Source: Candidatus Hydrogenedentota bacterium
GTDB taxonomy: Bacteria; UBA8481; J006
Direction of reading: 5' to 3'
DNA length: 22,420 nucleotides
Assembly: GCA_003697085.1 (NCBI GenBank)
Contig: RFFU01000049.1
Location: 1-22,420, forward strand
The notes beneath the pieces are model-generated. The model ran no database searches and was not told the origin of the DNA. It saw only the letters and a list, made by a program, of their open reading frames with translations. Numbering within the stretch: position 1 is the first letter of the stretch; each line of letters opens with the position of its first letter. A program made the translations under genes and the position numbers. Shown here piece by piece: positions 1-8,747 of this stretch.

Positions 1-1
1 C

Positions 2-751
2 AATCCGTTCTCGGTCTTGAATCTTTTCCATCACAAGAAGTTCGACAACTACTGGTTCCAGAGCGGGACGCCGACGTTTCTGGTGGAGTTGATGCGGGAG
101 AAGAATTTCGACGTGTCGAAGGTGGCGGGGCTGGAACTCTCCGACGATGATTTCTCACGGTTCGATGTAGAGAAGATCTATGTTCCGGCGTTGCTATTCC
201 AGACGGGGTATCTGACGATCGAAGACGAGATCGTGGAAGGAAACGATCGGTATTATCGATTGGGGTATCCCAATTACGAGGTACAGAAATCGCTCTTGTC
301 GGAACTGGTCGTGGGGTACGCGGGGGATCGTGACGAGATGCGGGAGGCGGGATGGCAGAGGGAGTTGCGGCGGAGCCTGCGGCAGGGGGATGTCGACGGT
401 TTTTTCGAGATGGTGAAGGTGGCGTTCGCGGGGATTCCCTACGAGATCGTGATCAACCGGGAAGACTACTACAACAGCCTGATGTATATGTGTCTGAAGT
501 TGGCGGGGCTGGAGGGAGCGTTCGAGGTGATGACGAACCGGGGGCGGCTGGATTGTGCCTTGGAGTTGAAGGACCGGGTTTACATCTTCGAGTTCAAGAT
601 CGACGAAGAACCGGAGAAGTGCATCGAACAGATCCGACAGAGAGGGTATCCGGAGAAATACCGGGACCGAGGAAAGCCGATCGACCTGGTGGGGGTCACG
701 TACTCGAGCGAGGAGAAGAACATCGGGGGTTGGAAAGTGGAGCGGATGTAG
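2..751 (+). CDS. AAA-ATPase-like / PD-(D/E)XK nuclease-domain protein, C-terminal part (5' end outside window)
   Basis: The reading frame is open from base 2, so the gene enters from the left; the TTG at 17 is not the likely start. The first residues read NPFSVLNLF, followed by KFDNYWFQSGTPTFLVEL, the junction motif typical of proteins that join an N-terminal AAA-ATPase-like domain to a C-terminal DUF1703/PD-(D/E)XK nuclease domain. Near the C-terminus GRLDCALEL and YIFEFKID supply the Asp and Glu-x-Lys of a PD-(D/E)XK core, followed by the family-like QRGYPEKY. The core looks intact. Cellular role is not established for this family; such genes are often present in many copies and scattered. 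The stop TAG (749-751) touches a 28-bp palindrome. The ATPase half lies outside the window, so its integrity cannot be judged. Confidence 0.85.
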   Translation, partial: NPFSVLNLFHHKKFDNYWFQSGTPTFLVELMREKNFDVSKVAGLELSDDDFSRFDVEKIYVPALLFQTGYLTIEDEIVEGNDRYYRLGYPNYEVQKSLLSELVVGYAGDRDEMREAGWQRELRRSLRQGDVDGFFEMVKVAFAGIPYEIVINREDYYNSLMYMCLKLAGLEGAFEVMTNRGRLDCALELKDRVYIFEFKIDEEPEKCIEQIRQRGYPEKYRDRGKPIDLVGVTYSSEEKNIGGWKVERM

Positions 752-778
752 TACGGGCACGGCATGCCGTGCCCGTAC
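751..778. repeat. Perfect 28-bp palindrome between convergent genes, possible bidirectional terminator or dispersed repeat
   Basis: Bases 751-778 are identical to their own reverse complement; the core is GGGCACGGCATGCCGTGCCC flanked by GTAC on each side. A degenerate half-copy (GGCGTGCCGTG) follows at 779-789. It begins at the last base of the stop codon of the left-hand gene and lies 39 bp from the end of the convergent 65-aa gene. There is no T-tract on either side, so it is not a textbook intrinsic terminator. The position and perfect symmetry fit a transcript-end hairpin or a dispersed palindromic repeat. Confidence 0.7.
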
Positions 779-816
779 GGCGTGCCGTGTTCGTGCTATT
801 CGTCCGGACTGTCTTT

Positions 817-1014
817 TCAGGCCGCTTTGGGAAGAGTCTCTTTTCGCGCCCGAATCCAGGCCGCCGGGCGCTCGAAGCCATCCGGTTGATTGAGAAGCGT
901 TAGACCTTCGTTACCGAGAAGGTCCGCGAAGCGAGATCGAATGTATTCCCGCATAACCTGCTCGGCTTCCTCGCGGTTACGGAAGCGGAAGGGCGTCTCT
1001 TTTCCAATAACCAT
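817..1014 (-). CDS. Small hypothetical protein, 65 aa
   Basis: I do not recognise a family. The 65-aa product is charged and soluble (many Arg/Glu, no membrane segment or signal peptide), with a probable helix at about residues 12-32 (NREEAEQVMREYIRSRFADLL) and a basic C-terminus ending KAA. The best evidence that it is real is the ribosome binding site: AAAGGAGG stands 7 bases before the ATG, among the strongest in the window. It is the last gene of the right-to-left cluster, 104 bp after the folate cyclo-ligase stop, so it may be the operon tail or have its own promoter. It ends just short of the palindrome it shares with the convergent nuclease gene. Function unknown. Confidence 0.6.
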   Translation of the reverse strand: MVIGKETPFRFRNREEAEQVMREYIRSRFADLLGNEGLTLLNQPDGFERPAAWIRARKETLPKAA

Positions 1015-1118
1015 GGTGTTCCTCCTTTTCTCGAAACAGTTTCTTCCCTCATCGGCTTTTCGCGACCGCGGCTTGAAAAGTTTGAAAGAGAATCAATCCT
1101 TCAAAGAACGTAAGAAAG

Positions 1119-1604
1119 TCAAAGGACGTAAGTAACGGATGGATGAAGGATGCGGTCCATTGGAACATCGTGGGCGGCTGTGGGAAGAGAAAGAAAGATT
1201 TGTTCGTCGAAGGCGACGCCGATCTTGGGGCACTCGAGGCGTGCCAGAATACGATCAAAGGTGCCGCCACCACGACCGATTCGGTGGCCTTTGATGTCGA
1301 AAGCGCGTCCGGGGACGAGCGCGAGCGCGGGGACGGCGCCGGCGGGATCGAGATGCGGATCGGAACGATCCCCGGCGACGAGAATCAGCCGCCCTTCTCT
1401 TCGCAGCCGTTCGATGATCGGTGAGATGTCGGGCTCATCGGAAAGAGGCTCGAAAGCGAGAACAGGGCCGGATTTCGGAAGGACGGATTCGATCAGCCGA
1501 CAGATTCGAAGGGATTCCCGGCGTTTTCGATCCGGATCAAGGGAATTCAACCGCCGGCGCACCTCCTTCCGAATCGCGCGCTTCCGATCCAGCAACCCCT
1601 TCAC
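1119..1604 (-). CDS. 5-formyltetrahydrofolate cyclo-ligase (methenyltetrahydrofolate synthetase)
   Basis: Converts 5-formyl-THF to 5,10-methenyl-THF using ATP, returning an inhibitory folate to the one-carbon pool in the cytosol. The family signature is clear: ALVPGRAFDIKGHRIGRGGGTFDRIL (about residues 96-121) matches the conserved pattern LVPG-x-AFD-x(2)-G-x-R-x-G-x-GGG-x-(Y/F)DR, and the N-terminal basic stretch KRAIRKEVRRRL is the usual start of the nucleotide-binding part. At 161 aa it is somewhat shorter than the usual 180-200 aa, apparently through a shortened middle segment. The start is GTG; GGTGA at 1612-1616 (read on -), 7 bases upstream, can serve as its ribosome binding site. It follows secA by 30 bp in the same operon. 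Confidence 0.88.
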   Translation of the reverse strand: MKGLLDRKRAIRKEVRRRLNSLDPDRKRRESLRICRLIESVLPKSGPVLAFEPLSDEPDISPIIERLRREGRLILVAGDRSDPHLDPAGAVPALALVPGRAFDIKGHRIGRGGGTFDRILARLECPKIGVAFDEQIFLSLPTAAHDVPMDRILHPSVTYVL

Positions 1605-1634
1605 GGATTATTCACCGGGGAGGAAAGAGCCCCC

Positions 1635-4235
1635 TCAACGGCCGCAACATTTCTTGTATTTCTTGCCGCTTCCACATGGGCAAGGATCGTTGCGGCCGAT
1701 CTTGCCGGCGGCGACGGCGGCCTTCCGCTTTCTTCCGGCCGGTGCCGACCGGGAAACAGCGGCCCGTCGTCTCGGTTGTTCCGAAACCGGTTGAACGTGA
1801 AAGAGAAAAGAGACGAGTTCCTCGCGGAGATTGGAGACGAGATCGGAAAAGAGAAAAAAGGCTTCGCGCTTATAGGCGACAAGCGGGTCGTCGCCTCCGA
1901 CTCCTCGCCATCCGATTCCCTCGCGCAAGGCATCCATCGCGTAGAGGTGTTCCTTCCACTTGGAGTCAACGATCATCAGCATCACTTGACGGGAGAGATG
2001 ATGAAATTGCTCCGTACCGATCTCCCGCTGTTTCTTCTCGAAACGCCCGCGGATCTCGGACCAGAGCATTTCCCGGACCTCATCGCGTTCCATCCGCGCT
2101 CCCTCCAATGCTTCCCGGGGGAGATCGAGGTCGAAGAGGCGGCGCATAATCTCGAGAAGATGGTCGATGTTCCAGTCCTGGGGTTTCGAACGGGCCGGGA
2201 TATTCTCCTCGATCGCGGCATCCAGGAATTCCTCAGCGGCCTCAAGAATATAATCGTCGATATCCTCCGCTTCCAACGCGGTAGCGCGGAGATCGTAAAT
2301 GATCTCGCGCTGTTGATTCATGACGTTGTCATAATCGAGGAGGCGCTTCCGGCGCTCGAAATTCATCATCTCGACGCGCTCTTGCGCTCGAGCAACGGCC
2401 TTTGTGACGAGTTTATGGCTGATCGGCTCCCCTTCTTCCCATTTCATCACATCCATCATCTTGGCGACGCGTTCGCTGCCGAAGAGGCGCATCAGATCGT
2501 CTTCGAGGGAAAGGTAGAAACGGGAAGAGCCGGGATCGCCCTGGCGACCGGAACGCCCCCGGAGCTGGTTGTCGATTCGGCGGGACTCATGCCGTTCCGT
2601 TCCCAAAATATGCAGTCCCCCCACCGCTACCACTTGCTCGTGCTCTCGCGCACATTCCTCCTTCGCTCGGGAAAGTTCCCTTTCATACGATTCGGGATCG
2701 TCGGGCTGGGCCCGCGTCCGCGCCAGAAAAGCCGGATTACCACCGAGCATAATGTCCGTTCCCCGCCCGGCCATATTCGTCGCGATCGTAACCGCCTTGA
2801 GACGCCCTGCTTGAGCCACGATGTCCGCTTCGCGTTCATGGTGCTTCGCGTTCAGGACGTGATGAGGAATACCGCGTTCAGTCAACAGTTCCGAAAGACG
2901 TTCCGACTTTTCTATCGAGATCGTTCCTACCAGTACGGGTTGTCCGCGCTCATAACAATCTTCAATCTCCTCGATCACCGCTTGAAATTTCTCGCGCTCC
3001 GTCTTGTAGATGACATCGGGATGATCGACGCGGATCATCGGTTTGTTGGTCGGAAGAACCACGACGTCGAGGTTGTAAATCTGCATGAACTCGGTCGCTT
3101 CCGTATCCGCGGTCCCGGTCATTCCGGCCAGTTTTTCATACATCTTGAAGTAGTTTTGGAAGGTGATGGTGGCCAACGTCTGGCTTTCGCGTTTGATGGG
3201 AAGTCGTTCCTTCGCCTCGACGGCCTGATGGAGTCCGTCGGACCAGCGTCGGCCGGGCATCATTCGTCCCGTAAACTCGTCAACGATGATCACTTCGCCG
3301 TCCTTGACGACGTAATCGGTATCCCGTTTGTAGAGTTCCCGAGCGCGCAGGGCTTGGACGATATGGTGAACGAGATGCATATTTTCCGGATTATAGAGGT
3401 TGCCACAGCCGAGGCGGTTTTCGATCACGGTGACCCCCGTTTCGGTCAATGTCACGGCCCGGTCCTTCTCGTCGATCTCGTAATCCTGATCGCGTCGCAG
3501 CGCGGCCGCGATACGATCGGCTTGATAATAGATCTGCGTCGATTCCTCGGCGGGGCCGGAGATGATCAGCGGTGTCCTGGCTTCGTCGATCAGGATGGAA
3601 TCCACCTCATCCACGATCGCGTAATAGTGTCCGCGCTGGACCTTGAGAGAGGCGTCGGGAACCATGTTGTCGCGAAGGTAATCGAATCCGAACTCGTTGT
3701 TGGTGCCGTATGTAATATCGCAGGCGTATGCCCGCCTCCTTGCTTCGTTCTCCATCTCGTTCTGGATGAATCCCACTTCGAGTCCCAGGAAACGAAAGAC
3801 CGGGCCCATCCACTCCGCATCCCTCCGCGCGAGATAGTCATTGACCGTAACCACATGGACTCCTCGTCCGGTCAACGCGTTGAGATAGACGGGCATCGTG
3901 GCGACAAGCGTCTTCCCTTCCCCCGTCTTCATCTCCGCAATCCGCCCTTCGTGAAGAACGATTCCGCCCATAACCTGAACGTCAAACGGGCGCAGGCCGA
4001 TCGTGCGTCGCGCCGCCTCGCGGACCGCGGCGAAGGCTTCCGGAAGAAGCAATTCCAGTGATTCTCCGTTATCGAGCCGTTCGCGAAAATGTGGCGTGAG
4101 CGCGGCCAACTCTTCGTCGGTCTTCCCGCGCATCTCCGGCTCGAGCGCGCTGACTTGCTCGACGATGGGAGTCAGACGCTTGATATCGCGCTCATGTTTC
4201 GTTCCGAAAACCTTTTTTAATACCGTTTGAAGCAC
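1635..4235 (-). CDS. secA: SecA, preprotein translocase ATPase
   Basis: Motor of the general secretion pathway; binds SecYEG at the inner membrane and drives unfolded preproteins across with ATP. The 866-aa protein is full length for a SecA. Visible elements: Walker A region MKTGEGKT at residues 102-109; the DEAD-type motif in [20 protein letters not shown] at about 210; helicase motifs [24 protein letters not shown] and [47 protein letters not shown]; and the C-terminal zinc/SecB-binding tail with Cys at 852, 854, 863 and 864 ([13 protein letters not shown]). The start is GTG, chosen because [11 protein letters not shown] is the usual SecA N-terminus; the ribosome binding site is weak. The gene lies 29 bp after the TPR gene. 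Nothing indicates loss of function. Confidence 0.98.
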   Translation of the reverse strand: MLQTVLKKVFGTKHERDIKRLTPIVEQVSALEPEMRGKTDEELAALTPHFRERLDNGESLELLLPEAFAAVREAARRTIGLRPFDVQVMGGIVLHEGRIAEMKTGEGKTLVATMPVYLNALTGRGVHVVTVNDYLARRDAEWMGPVFRFLGLEVGFIQNEMENEARRRAYACDITYGTNNEFGFDYLRDNMVPDASLKVQRGHYYAIVDEVDSILIDEARTPLIISGPAEESTQIYYQADRIAAALRRDQDYEIDEKDRAVTLTETGVTVIENRLGCGNLYNPENMHLVHHIVQALRARELYKRDTDYVVKDGEVIIVDEFTGRMMPGRRWSDGLHQAVEAKERLPIKRESQTLATITFQNYFKMYEKLAGMTGTADTEATEFMQIYNLDVVVLPTNKPMIRVDHPDVIYKTEREKFQAVIEEIEDCYERGQPVLVGTISIEKSERLSELLTERGIPHHVLNAKHHEREADIVAQAGRLKAVTIATNMAGRGTDIMLGGNPAFLARTRAQPDDPESYERELSRAKEECAREHEQVVAVGGLHILGTERHESRRIDNQLRGRSGRQGDPGSSRFYLSLEDDLMRLFGSERVAKMMDVMKWEEGEPISHKLVTKAVARAQERVEMMNFERRKRLLDYDNVMNQQREIIYDLRATALEAEDIDDYILEAAEEFLDAAIEENIPARSKPQDWNIDHLLEIMRRLFDLDLPREALEGARMERDEVREMLWSEIRGRFEKKQREIGTEQFHHLSRQVMLMIVDSKWKEHLYAMDALREGIGWRGVGGDDPLVAYKREAFFLFSDLVSNLREELVSFLFHVQPVSEQPRRRAAVSRSAPAGRKRKAAVAAGKIGRNDPCPCGSGKKYKKCCGR

Positions 4236-4264
4236 TCTCCGGCCTCGCTTTCCTCCGTCTTTCC

Positions 4265-5665
4265 CTATCCCCTCTCTTCTCCCTGCGATGAGGAGTTTTC
4301 GGCGGATGCCGAAACGGACAACCCTCCCATCAGGGGGATCAAGATATGCCCTATCTCGTCGCGGGAGAAGAGTTCAATCATAGCATGGCGGGACGCGAAT
4401 TCCAAAGCCGCGGGCGAAAAACGCGTGAGTGAAAGGTAGATACCCCCGTCCAAGCCGGATTCCTTGACCTGAAGGAAGAGTTCGCGAACCGCCAATTCGC
4501 CGATATCACCTTCCCAACGTGCTGCGTAAGCGATCTTCTTCCGCCGGCGTCCTTCCTCGGTCCGGTGGACCTCGAAGGTGGCCGTCTCGTCATCGAGCAA
4601 TCGTTCGCTGATCACGGAATACCCCCAGCGTTCCAGAAGATTTCGGAAGAGTCGAAGGAAGGCGGGGGCCGCGAGGCCGCGAATCTTGGCGGGAAGCGTT
4701 TCCGGCGAGACGGCGGGAGATTCCTCGGAATGTGGCGCGGAGTCGGAGGGCTTTCCGAGGATGCGCGCGGCGCGTTTACGGAGTTCGGCTCCTTCCTCCC
4801 GCTCACCGAGTACCTCCAGCAAAGCCGCCCGCCACTCCAGAATCCGCGCCGCTTCCTTATCCGAGAGGTTGTTCGTGTTGCCGATCTTCGCGAGGAGGTC
4901 GAGCGCGTCTCGCTCCCGCGACGCGTTCTCGAGGATCTCAGCGAGCAGAAGGCCGATCTGGAAACGTCTGCGGCCCTGAGAGGAATGGAAGAGTTCGTGG
5001 AAGCAACGCGCCGCCGTTCCAAGGTCTCCTTCCTCACGGGCGATCTCGCCGAGACGGTTCAGAACCCCGGCATGGGAAGGGTGAAGTTCGAGCAACGATT
5101 CGAGACGGCGGCGTGCTTCCTTCCTGCGGCCGGTCGAGCGCAAGAGGTCGACATAAGCGAGAAGATCATCGGGCGATCGGAGTCGTTCAGCGGCCTCGAG
5201 CCGTTCGTAGGCGCGAATGGCTTTCTCGTATTCCCCCGCTCCGGTGGCGACGCGTGCATAAAGATGAATCAGAAGCGGATCCGCTTCGGGATCGCGATAG
5301 TAAGGATCCAGGAGAGAGAGGGCATCCCCGTCGCGATTCAGGGCTTCGTAGGAGGGGACGAGCAACGCGGCCATCTCCGGGCGAGAAGAGGTCTCGGGGG
5401 GAGAATGAACCAGCGGGACCCCGAAATCGATTGCGTCGCGATGGCGCCCCTGTTCTTGAAGAAGGGTTACGAGCATCAGGCGGGCCGAGGCATTCTCCGG
5501 CTCTCGCTCCACCAGGTTTTGAAGAAGCATAATGTGTTCGCGCGAATGGCCTGCGGAAATTTCCGCCCAGAGTGCGCGCTCCTGCCGCGCCTTCGCGATT
5601 TTCTTGATCAAAAGAAAAAGAATGATTCCGGCCGCCAGGCCGAGCAGAAGAAGAAGAGAGGTCAT
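4265..5665 (-). CDS. Membrane-anchored TPR protein with a degenerate Mrr/restriction-endonuclease-like C-terminal domain
   Basis: 466 aa, no close family recognised. Residues 3-21 ([19 protein letters not shown]) form one N-terminal membrane segment followed by positive charges, so the body is probably cytoplasmic. Residues about 40-300 are tetratricopeptide-like helical repeats ([34 protein letters not shown]). After a Pro/Ser-rich linker (about 305-328), residues 330-449 resemble the restriction-endonuclease (Mrr) fold: [12 protein letters not shown], then a beta-rich part, then [36 protein letters not shown], the typical 'GG-x-hydrophobic-T-x-F-S-x-x-A-x-E-x-A' end. The Asp and Lys expected for catalysis are not evident (TATFEV, AYAARW), so it is probably inactive and used for binding. 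The ATG overlaps the cca stop (ATGA), implying translational coupling; secA follows 29 bp later. Confidence 0.75.
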   Translation of the reverse strand: MTSLLLLLGLAAGIILFLLIKKIAKARQERALWAEISAGHSREHIMLLQNLVEREPENASARLMLVTLLQEQGRHRDAIDFGVPLVHSPPETSSRPEMAALLVPSYEALNRDGDALSLLDPYYRDPEADPLLIHLYARVATGAGEYEKAIRAYERLEAAERLRSPDDLLAYVDLLRSTGRRKEARRRLESLLELHPSHAGVLNRLGEIAREEGDLGTAARCFHELFHSSQGRRRFQIGLLLAEILENASRERDALDLLAKIGNTNNLSDKEAARILEWRAALLEVLGEREEGAELRKRAARILGKPSDSAPHSEESPAVSPETLPAKIRGLAAPAFLRLFRNLLERWGYSVISERLLDDETATFEVHRTEEGRRRKKIAYAARWEGDIGELAVRELFLQVKESGLDGGIYLSLTRFSPAALEFASRHAMIELFSRDEIGHILIPLMGGLSVSASAENSSSQGEERG

Positions 5666-7023
5666 ACCTCGACCATCTTCCTTTTCGTTTTCTTTTCGAT
5701 CTCCGGTAGGATTTCTTCGCGGAGAAAGATGACCGCGCTTTCCTCGGTGGAGAAGAGTCCCTCAAGTTGAGCCTCGTAACATCGCCGGAGAATCTCGGAG
5801 AAGGCGGGCCCGGGAGTGAGGCCGAGGCGGATGAGGGTATGCCCGGTGACAGCGCGCGGCGGCAAAGCCTTGATTCGCTCGATCTCCCGCAGCACACGAC
5901 ACGAGGTTTCGAAAGCGGAGAGATCACCGTGGGAAGCGACGCAATCGGCGCGATGGACTTCGAGGAGGTCCCGAAAATGTTCCCGCCCCGCCCAATTCAT
6001 CAGACGCCCCGGCCGCATTCGGTCCACATCCGCGAACTTTTGGTGTTCGAGAATGATGATATGGATGCGGTCTTCCAAGGCTCGGGACATCCGGAATCGC
6101 CGTGCGATTCTTCGGCTCATTCTTGCTCCCAACTCCGCGTGTCCGTGAAAACGGATTCGATCACGTTTCTCGAAGGTGCCCGGTTTCCCGATGTCGTGCA
6201 ACAGCGCCGCCCACGCAACGGCTGCGGAAGGAGCATCCTTGAGAGCGTTCAGAGTCAAAAGCGTATGAACGAAAACATCTCCCTCGGGATGGAATTCCTC
6301 CGGTTGAGGAAGGTTCTTGAGAGCGGTGATCTCGGGAAGGAGTGGTTCGAGAAGACCGGCCTTGTCGAGCAGCGCAACGCCGTCTCCCGCCGGGGGACTC
6401 GTCAGAATCTTCGTCAACTCGATGAAGAGGCGTTCGGCGGCGACATCGTTGATGGAAGGAGCCATTTCCTCCAAGGCGCGGAAGGTTTCTTCCTCGATCG
6501 AGAATTTTAATGTATGCGCAAACCGAACGGCCCGAATGAGCCGGAGGCGATCCTCCGAGAATCGCCTTCGCGGATCGCCGACGGTTCGGATAATTTTTCG
6601 CTTGAGGTCCTCGAGTCCTCCGACGTGATCGATGACATCTCCCGTCTCCGGATTGGCCGCTAACGCGTTCACCGTGAAGTCTCGACGGTGAATATCGTTT
6701 TCGAGTGTCGTGAAAGTGACGGAGTCGGGCCGCCGACCGTCCGAGTAAGGACCGTCACAACGGAACGTGGCCACTTCGATTTCCGTGCCTTGTGTTCGGA
6801 CACGGATGACGCCGAAGGAACGACCGGTTTCGATCGCATTTGGAAATAGAGTAAGGACCTGATCGGGGGGGAGCGACGTCGCGACGTCGTAATCCGCCGG
6901 TTCCTTTTCGAGACAGAGGTCGCGGACGCAACCTCCGATCAGAACCGCGTCTCCACCGGCGTCGCGAAGTCTCCGCGCCACCCGCCGGGCTGGTTCCGCG
7001 GATTTCGGAAAAGCGAGTTTCAT
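5662..7023 (-). CDS. cca: CCA tRNA nucleotidyltransferase / polynucleotide adenylyltransferase with HD domain
   Basis: Template-free nucleotidyltransferase of the class II poly(A)-polymerase/CCA family, which adds or repairs the 3'-CCA end of tRNAs in the cytosol. N-terminal catalytic core: VLIGGCVRDL, the metal-binding D-x-D in PADYDVAT, and RRDFTVNALA; then the nucleotide-recognition region RLIRAVRFAHTLKFSIE. An HD hydrolase domain follows (WAALLHDIGKPGTF, HAELGARMSRRIARRF). 453 aa is a normal length. A split A-adding/CC-adding role cannot be excluded because the rest of the genome is not visible. The ATG start has no clear ribosome binding site. It is the first gene of the leftward operon, and its stop overlaps the next ATG by four bases. 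Confidence 0.93.
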   Translation of the reverse strand: MKLAFPKSAEPARRVARRLRDAGGDAVLIGGCVRDLCLEKEPADYDVATSLPPDQVLTLFPNAIETGRSFGVIRVRTQGTEIEVATFRCDGPYSDGRRPDSVTFTTLENDIHRRDFTVNALAANPETGDVIDHVGGLEDLKRKIIRTVGDPRRRFSEDRLRLIRAVRFAHTLKFSIEEETFRALEEMAPSINDVAAERLFIELTKILTSPPAGDGVALLDKAGLLEPLLPEITALKNLPQPEEFHPEGDVFVHTLLTLNALKDAPSAAVAWAALLHDIGKPGTFEKRDRIRFHGHAELGARMSRRIARRFRMSRALEDRIHIIILEHQKFADVDRMRPGRLMNWAGREHFRDLLEVHRADCVASHGDLSAFETSCRVLREIERIKALPPRAVTGHTLIRLGLTPGPAFSEILRRCYEAQLEGLFSTEESAVIFLREEILPEIEKKTKRKMVEV

Positions 7024-7089
7024 GATGACGAGAGTTTAGGTGAAAGGGGGGGATTCTTCCAGTTTAACGGCGGAGTCACGAAAGTCGCT

Positions 7090-7111
7090 CCCCCCCAAAA
7101 AAAAGGGGGGG
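7090..7111. repeat. C7-A8-G7 homopolymer hairpin
   Basis: Seven C (7090-7096), eight A (7097-7104) and seven G (7105-7111) in direct succession can fold into a 7-bp G:C stem with an A8 loop (U8 on the other strand). No T-tract follows on either strand, so a standard terminator is unlikely. Runs of this length are prone to slippage and may vary in length between cells. Confidence 0.6.
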
Positions 7112-7286
7112 CCATAAGGCGGAAGAAAAAGGCAAAGAAAATTCCAGACCGGAAACGCCGCACTTTTTGCGAAGTCGTCGAGAGCAGAAAAGGTAAGGGA
7201 ACGAAATCGCGCAAGAGAAACCACGTTCGGGACAGAAATGACCGATTGGGATTAAGGGGAGAGGCGTAAGGCGTGAAAAATCAGTT

Positions 7287-7302
7287 TGGCATTCCTGTTG
7301 CA
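7287..7302 (+). promoter_or_regulatory. Sigma-54 (-24/-12) promoter for the porin gene
   Basis: TGGCATTCCTGTTGCA matches the 16-base sigma-54 consensus TGGCACG-N4-TTGCW at every fixed position except two (CG replaced by TT), with the GG and GC dinucleotides at the required spacing. Transcription would begin near 7313, leaving a leader of about 67 nt that contains a perfect AAGGAGGT five bases before the porin ATG. An enhancer-binding activator is expected, but no activator gene is in the window. Confidence 0.65.
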
Positions 7303-7379
7303 AAAAGAAGCGCTCCAAGGCGCACGCCGTTCGATCGGGAACGTGTGGTGCGAGGAAGAGGACGATAAGGAGGTAGGAA

Positions 7380-8570
7380 ATGTCAAGGGAACGGACAACG
7401 GTTGGGTTTACGCTCAGTGGAATGGGAAGGACATCGGGTCTGAGTTTTATCCGCGGTGTTCTTGGCATGGCCGTGGCGGCCGTGCTCTGCGGCGCACCGG
7501 CTCAAGCCGCGGGAGTTACAATCAGCGGATACATTGATGCCGGTTATATCGCGGCGGAAGGCGGAGTGAATAACGGATTGACACTCCAGGCTTCCGGAGC
7601 AACGAACGGGAATCTGAGCATCAATGACGGTTTTGCGTTAAACGACGTCAACATCGACCTCGCGGGAGACTTGCGGGACGACATATCGTACTACGCATCA
7701 TTCAACTTTGTTACGGGAGCGGCCCCGAGCATCGATGCGGCCTACTTGGAATTCAAGAATCCGGGACCGTTCGATCTCAAGCTTCAGGCGGGGCGGATCT
7801 TCTCGATCATGGGGATCGAACCGCGCGTCGCGGAATCGAATATCAGCAAATTCGTGAATTTGTCCTTGCTGTCACCGATTCTGGTTGGTTCCCAGGATGG
7901 CGTGGCCGTCATGGGAAGTTTCTCTCCGATCGATTACGCGTTCGCCGTTACAAATGAGGACAATATCGGAGGCTCGGCGTTATCGGGGGTCGGGAACGGC
8001 TCGATCAGCGATTCGACGTATCTCCGGCCCGGGATTTACGGTATGACCGGGGCATCGGCCAACTCGAACAACGCTCTGACTCTTTCGGGGCGTCTCGGCG
8101 TGAAACCCCTTGAAGGGCTCGAACTGGGCATTACCGGAGCGAAGAGTGATCTGGCGGTTCCAGGGACGGCTGCGAGCCGCGACAGAACGACGGTGGGAGC
8201 GGATGCGAGTTTTGTGTACGGCGCTTTTTCTCTTTCCGGAGAATGGGTGAAGGTGACGGAGGACGGCTTGGCCACGGGACAACCGAAGACGGAGATGAAA
8301 GGCTTTTATGCGGCGCTGGGATACGACATCAACAAGAGTTGGTGGATCGGAGCGCGGTACGCCGAAATGAATCAGTATCAGTTGAACAACGTCGCGGCGC
8401 AGAATGACGTGCGGACGATCTCCCTTGCGGGGGCTTATACGATCTCCGATAACGTCATTCTTCGAGCGGAGTACGATTTCAACGACGAGAGTGTGTACAA
8501 TGGTGTAAGCGGAGGTGCGGCAGAGATTCCGAACGACGTCTTCGCCTTATCGCTCGTGGGAAGTTTCTGA
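7380..8570 (+). CDS. Outer-membrane beta-barrel porin
   Basis: A 396-aa outer-membrane channel. Residues 1-44 form a Sec signal peptide with an unusually long n-region (about 25 residues) and the hydrophobic stretch GVLGMAVAAVLCGAPAQAA, cleaved after AQA or AQAA. The mature chain alternates polar and nonpolar residues, is rich in Gly, Asn and aromatics and has many short beta strands (DDISYYASFNFVTG; SWWIGARYAEMNQYQLNN; NVILRAEYDFND). It ends in Phe (VFALSLVGSF), the C-terminal aromatic signal recognised by the BAM complex. It resembles the OmpL-like/Bbp2 group of putative porins; substrate unknown. The start is fixed by AAGGAGGT five bases upstream. Single-gene unit with a sigma-54-type promoter, converging on clpB. 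Confidence 0.85.
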   Translation: MSRERTTVGFTLSGMGRTSGLSFIRGVLGMAVAAVLCGAPAQAAGVTISGYIDAGYIAAEGGVNNGLTLQASGATNGNLSINDGFALNDVNIDLAGDLRDDISYYASFNFVTGAAPSIDAAYLEFKNPGPFDLKLQAGRIFSIMGIEPRVAESNISKFVNLSLLSPILVGSQDGVAVMGSFSPIDYAFAVTNEDNIGGSALSGVGNGSISDSTYLRPGIYGMTGASANSNNALTLSGRLGVKPLEGLELGITGAKSDLAVPGTAASRDRTTVGADASFVYGAFSLSGEWVKVTEDGLATGQPKTEMKGFYAALGYDINKSWWIGARYAEMNQYQLNNVAAQNDVRTISLAGAYTISDNVILRAEYDFNDESVYNGVSGGAAEIPNDVFALSLVGSF

Positions 8571-8658
8571 TCGCCGAACGAGAACGGATACGGTGGAAAG
8601 GTAGAGGATTGTTCGAGAAACGGTTGGTCGGTATGAGTGTGTATCTCTTCAAGTGAAG

Positions 8659-8687
8659 GCCTGCTCGCGCGTGGAGCGCGGGCAGGC
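8659..8687. terminator. GC-rich stem-loop between convergent porin and clpB
   Basis: Arms GCCTGCTCGCGC (8659-8670) and GCGCGGGCAGGC (8676-8687) pair over 12 bp with one G-U wobble around a 5-nt loop. It lies between the stop of the porin (8570) and the stop of clpB (8748), where both transcripts must end. No T-run follows on either strand, so it may act as an mRNA-stabilising or Rho-assisted 3' end rather than a simple intrinsic terminator. Confidence 0.5.
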
Positions 8688-8747
8688 GCGGGGAGGAAGA
8701 GGCGATTCTTGTGGAAAGGCGTTTTCCGTAGGGCGGTGCGCCGGAGG

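Larger units (their letters stand above)
7024..7379. other. 356-bp divergent intergenic region between cca (-) and porin (+)
   Basis: No convincing gene. It must carry the start signals for the leftward cca operon and the rightward porin gene. It holds two G-rich tracts (a G7 run near 7046-7052 and the C7-A8-G7 block at 7090-7111), a sigma-54-type promoter at 7287-7302 and a perfect Shine-Dalgarno AAGGAGGT at 7367-7374. Open frames here have low-complexity, unlikely translations. Confidence 0.7.

Noticed and set aside
1776-4061. 761-aa open frame on + opposite secA
   Set aside because: Antisense shadow of a full-length, motif-complete SecA; its translation has no recognisable domain.
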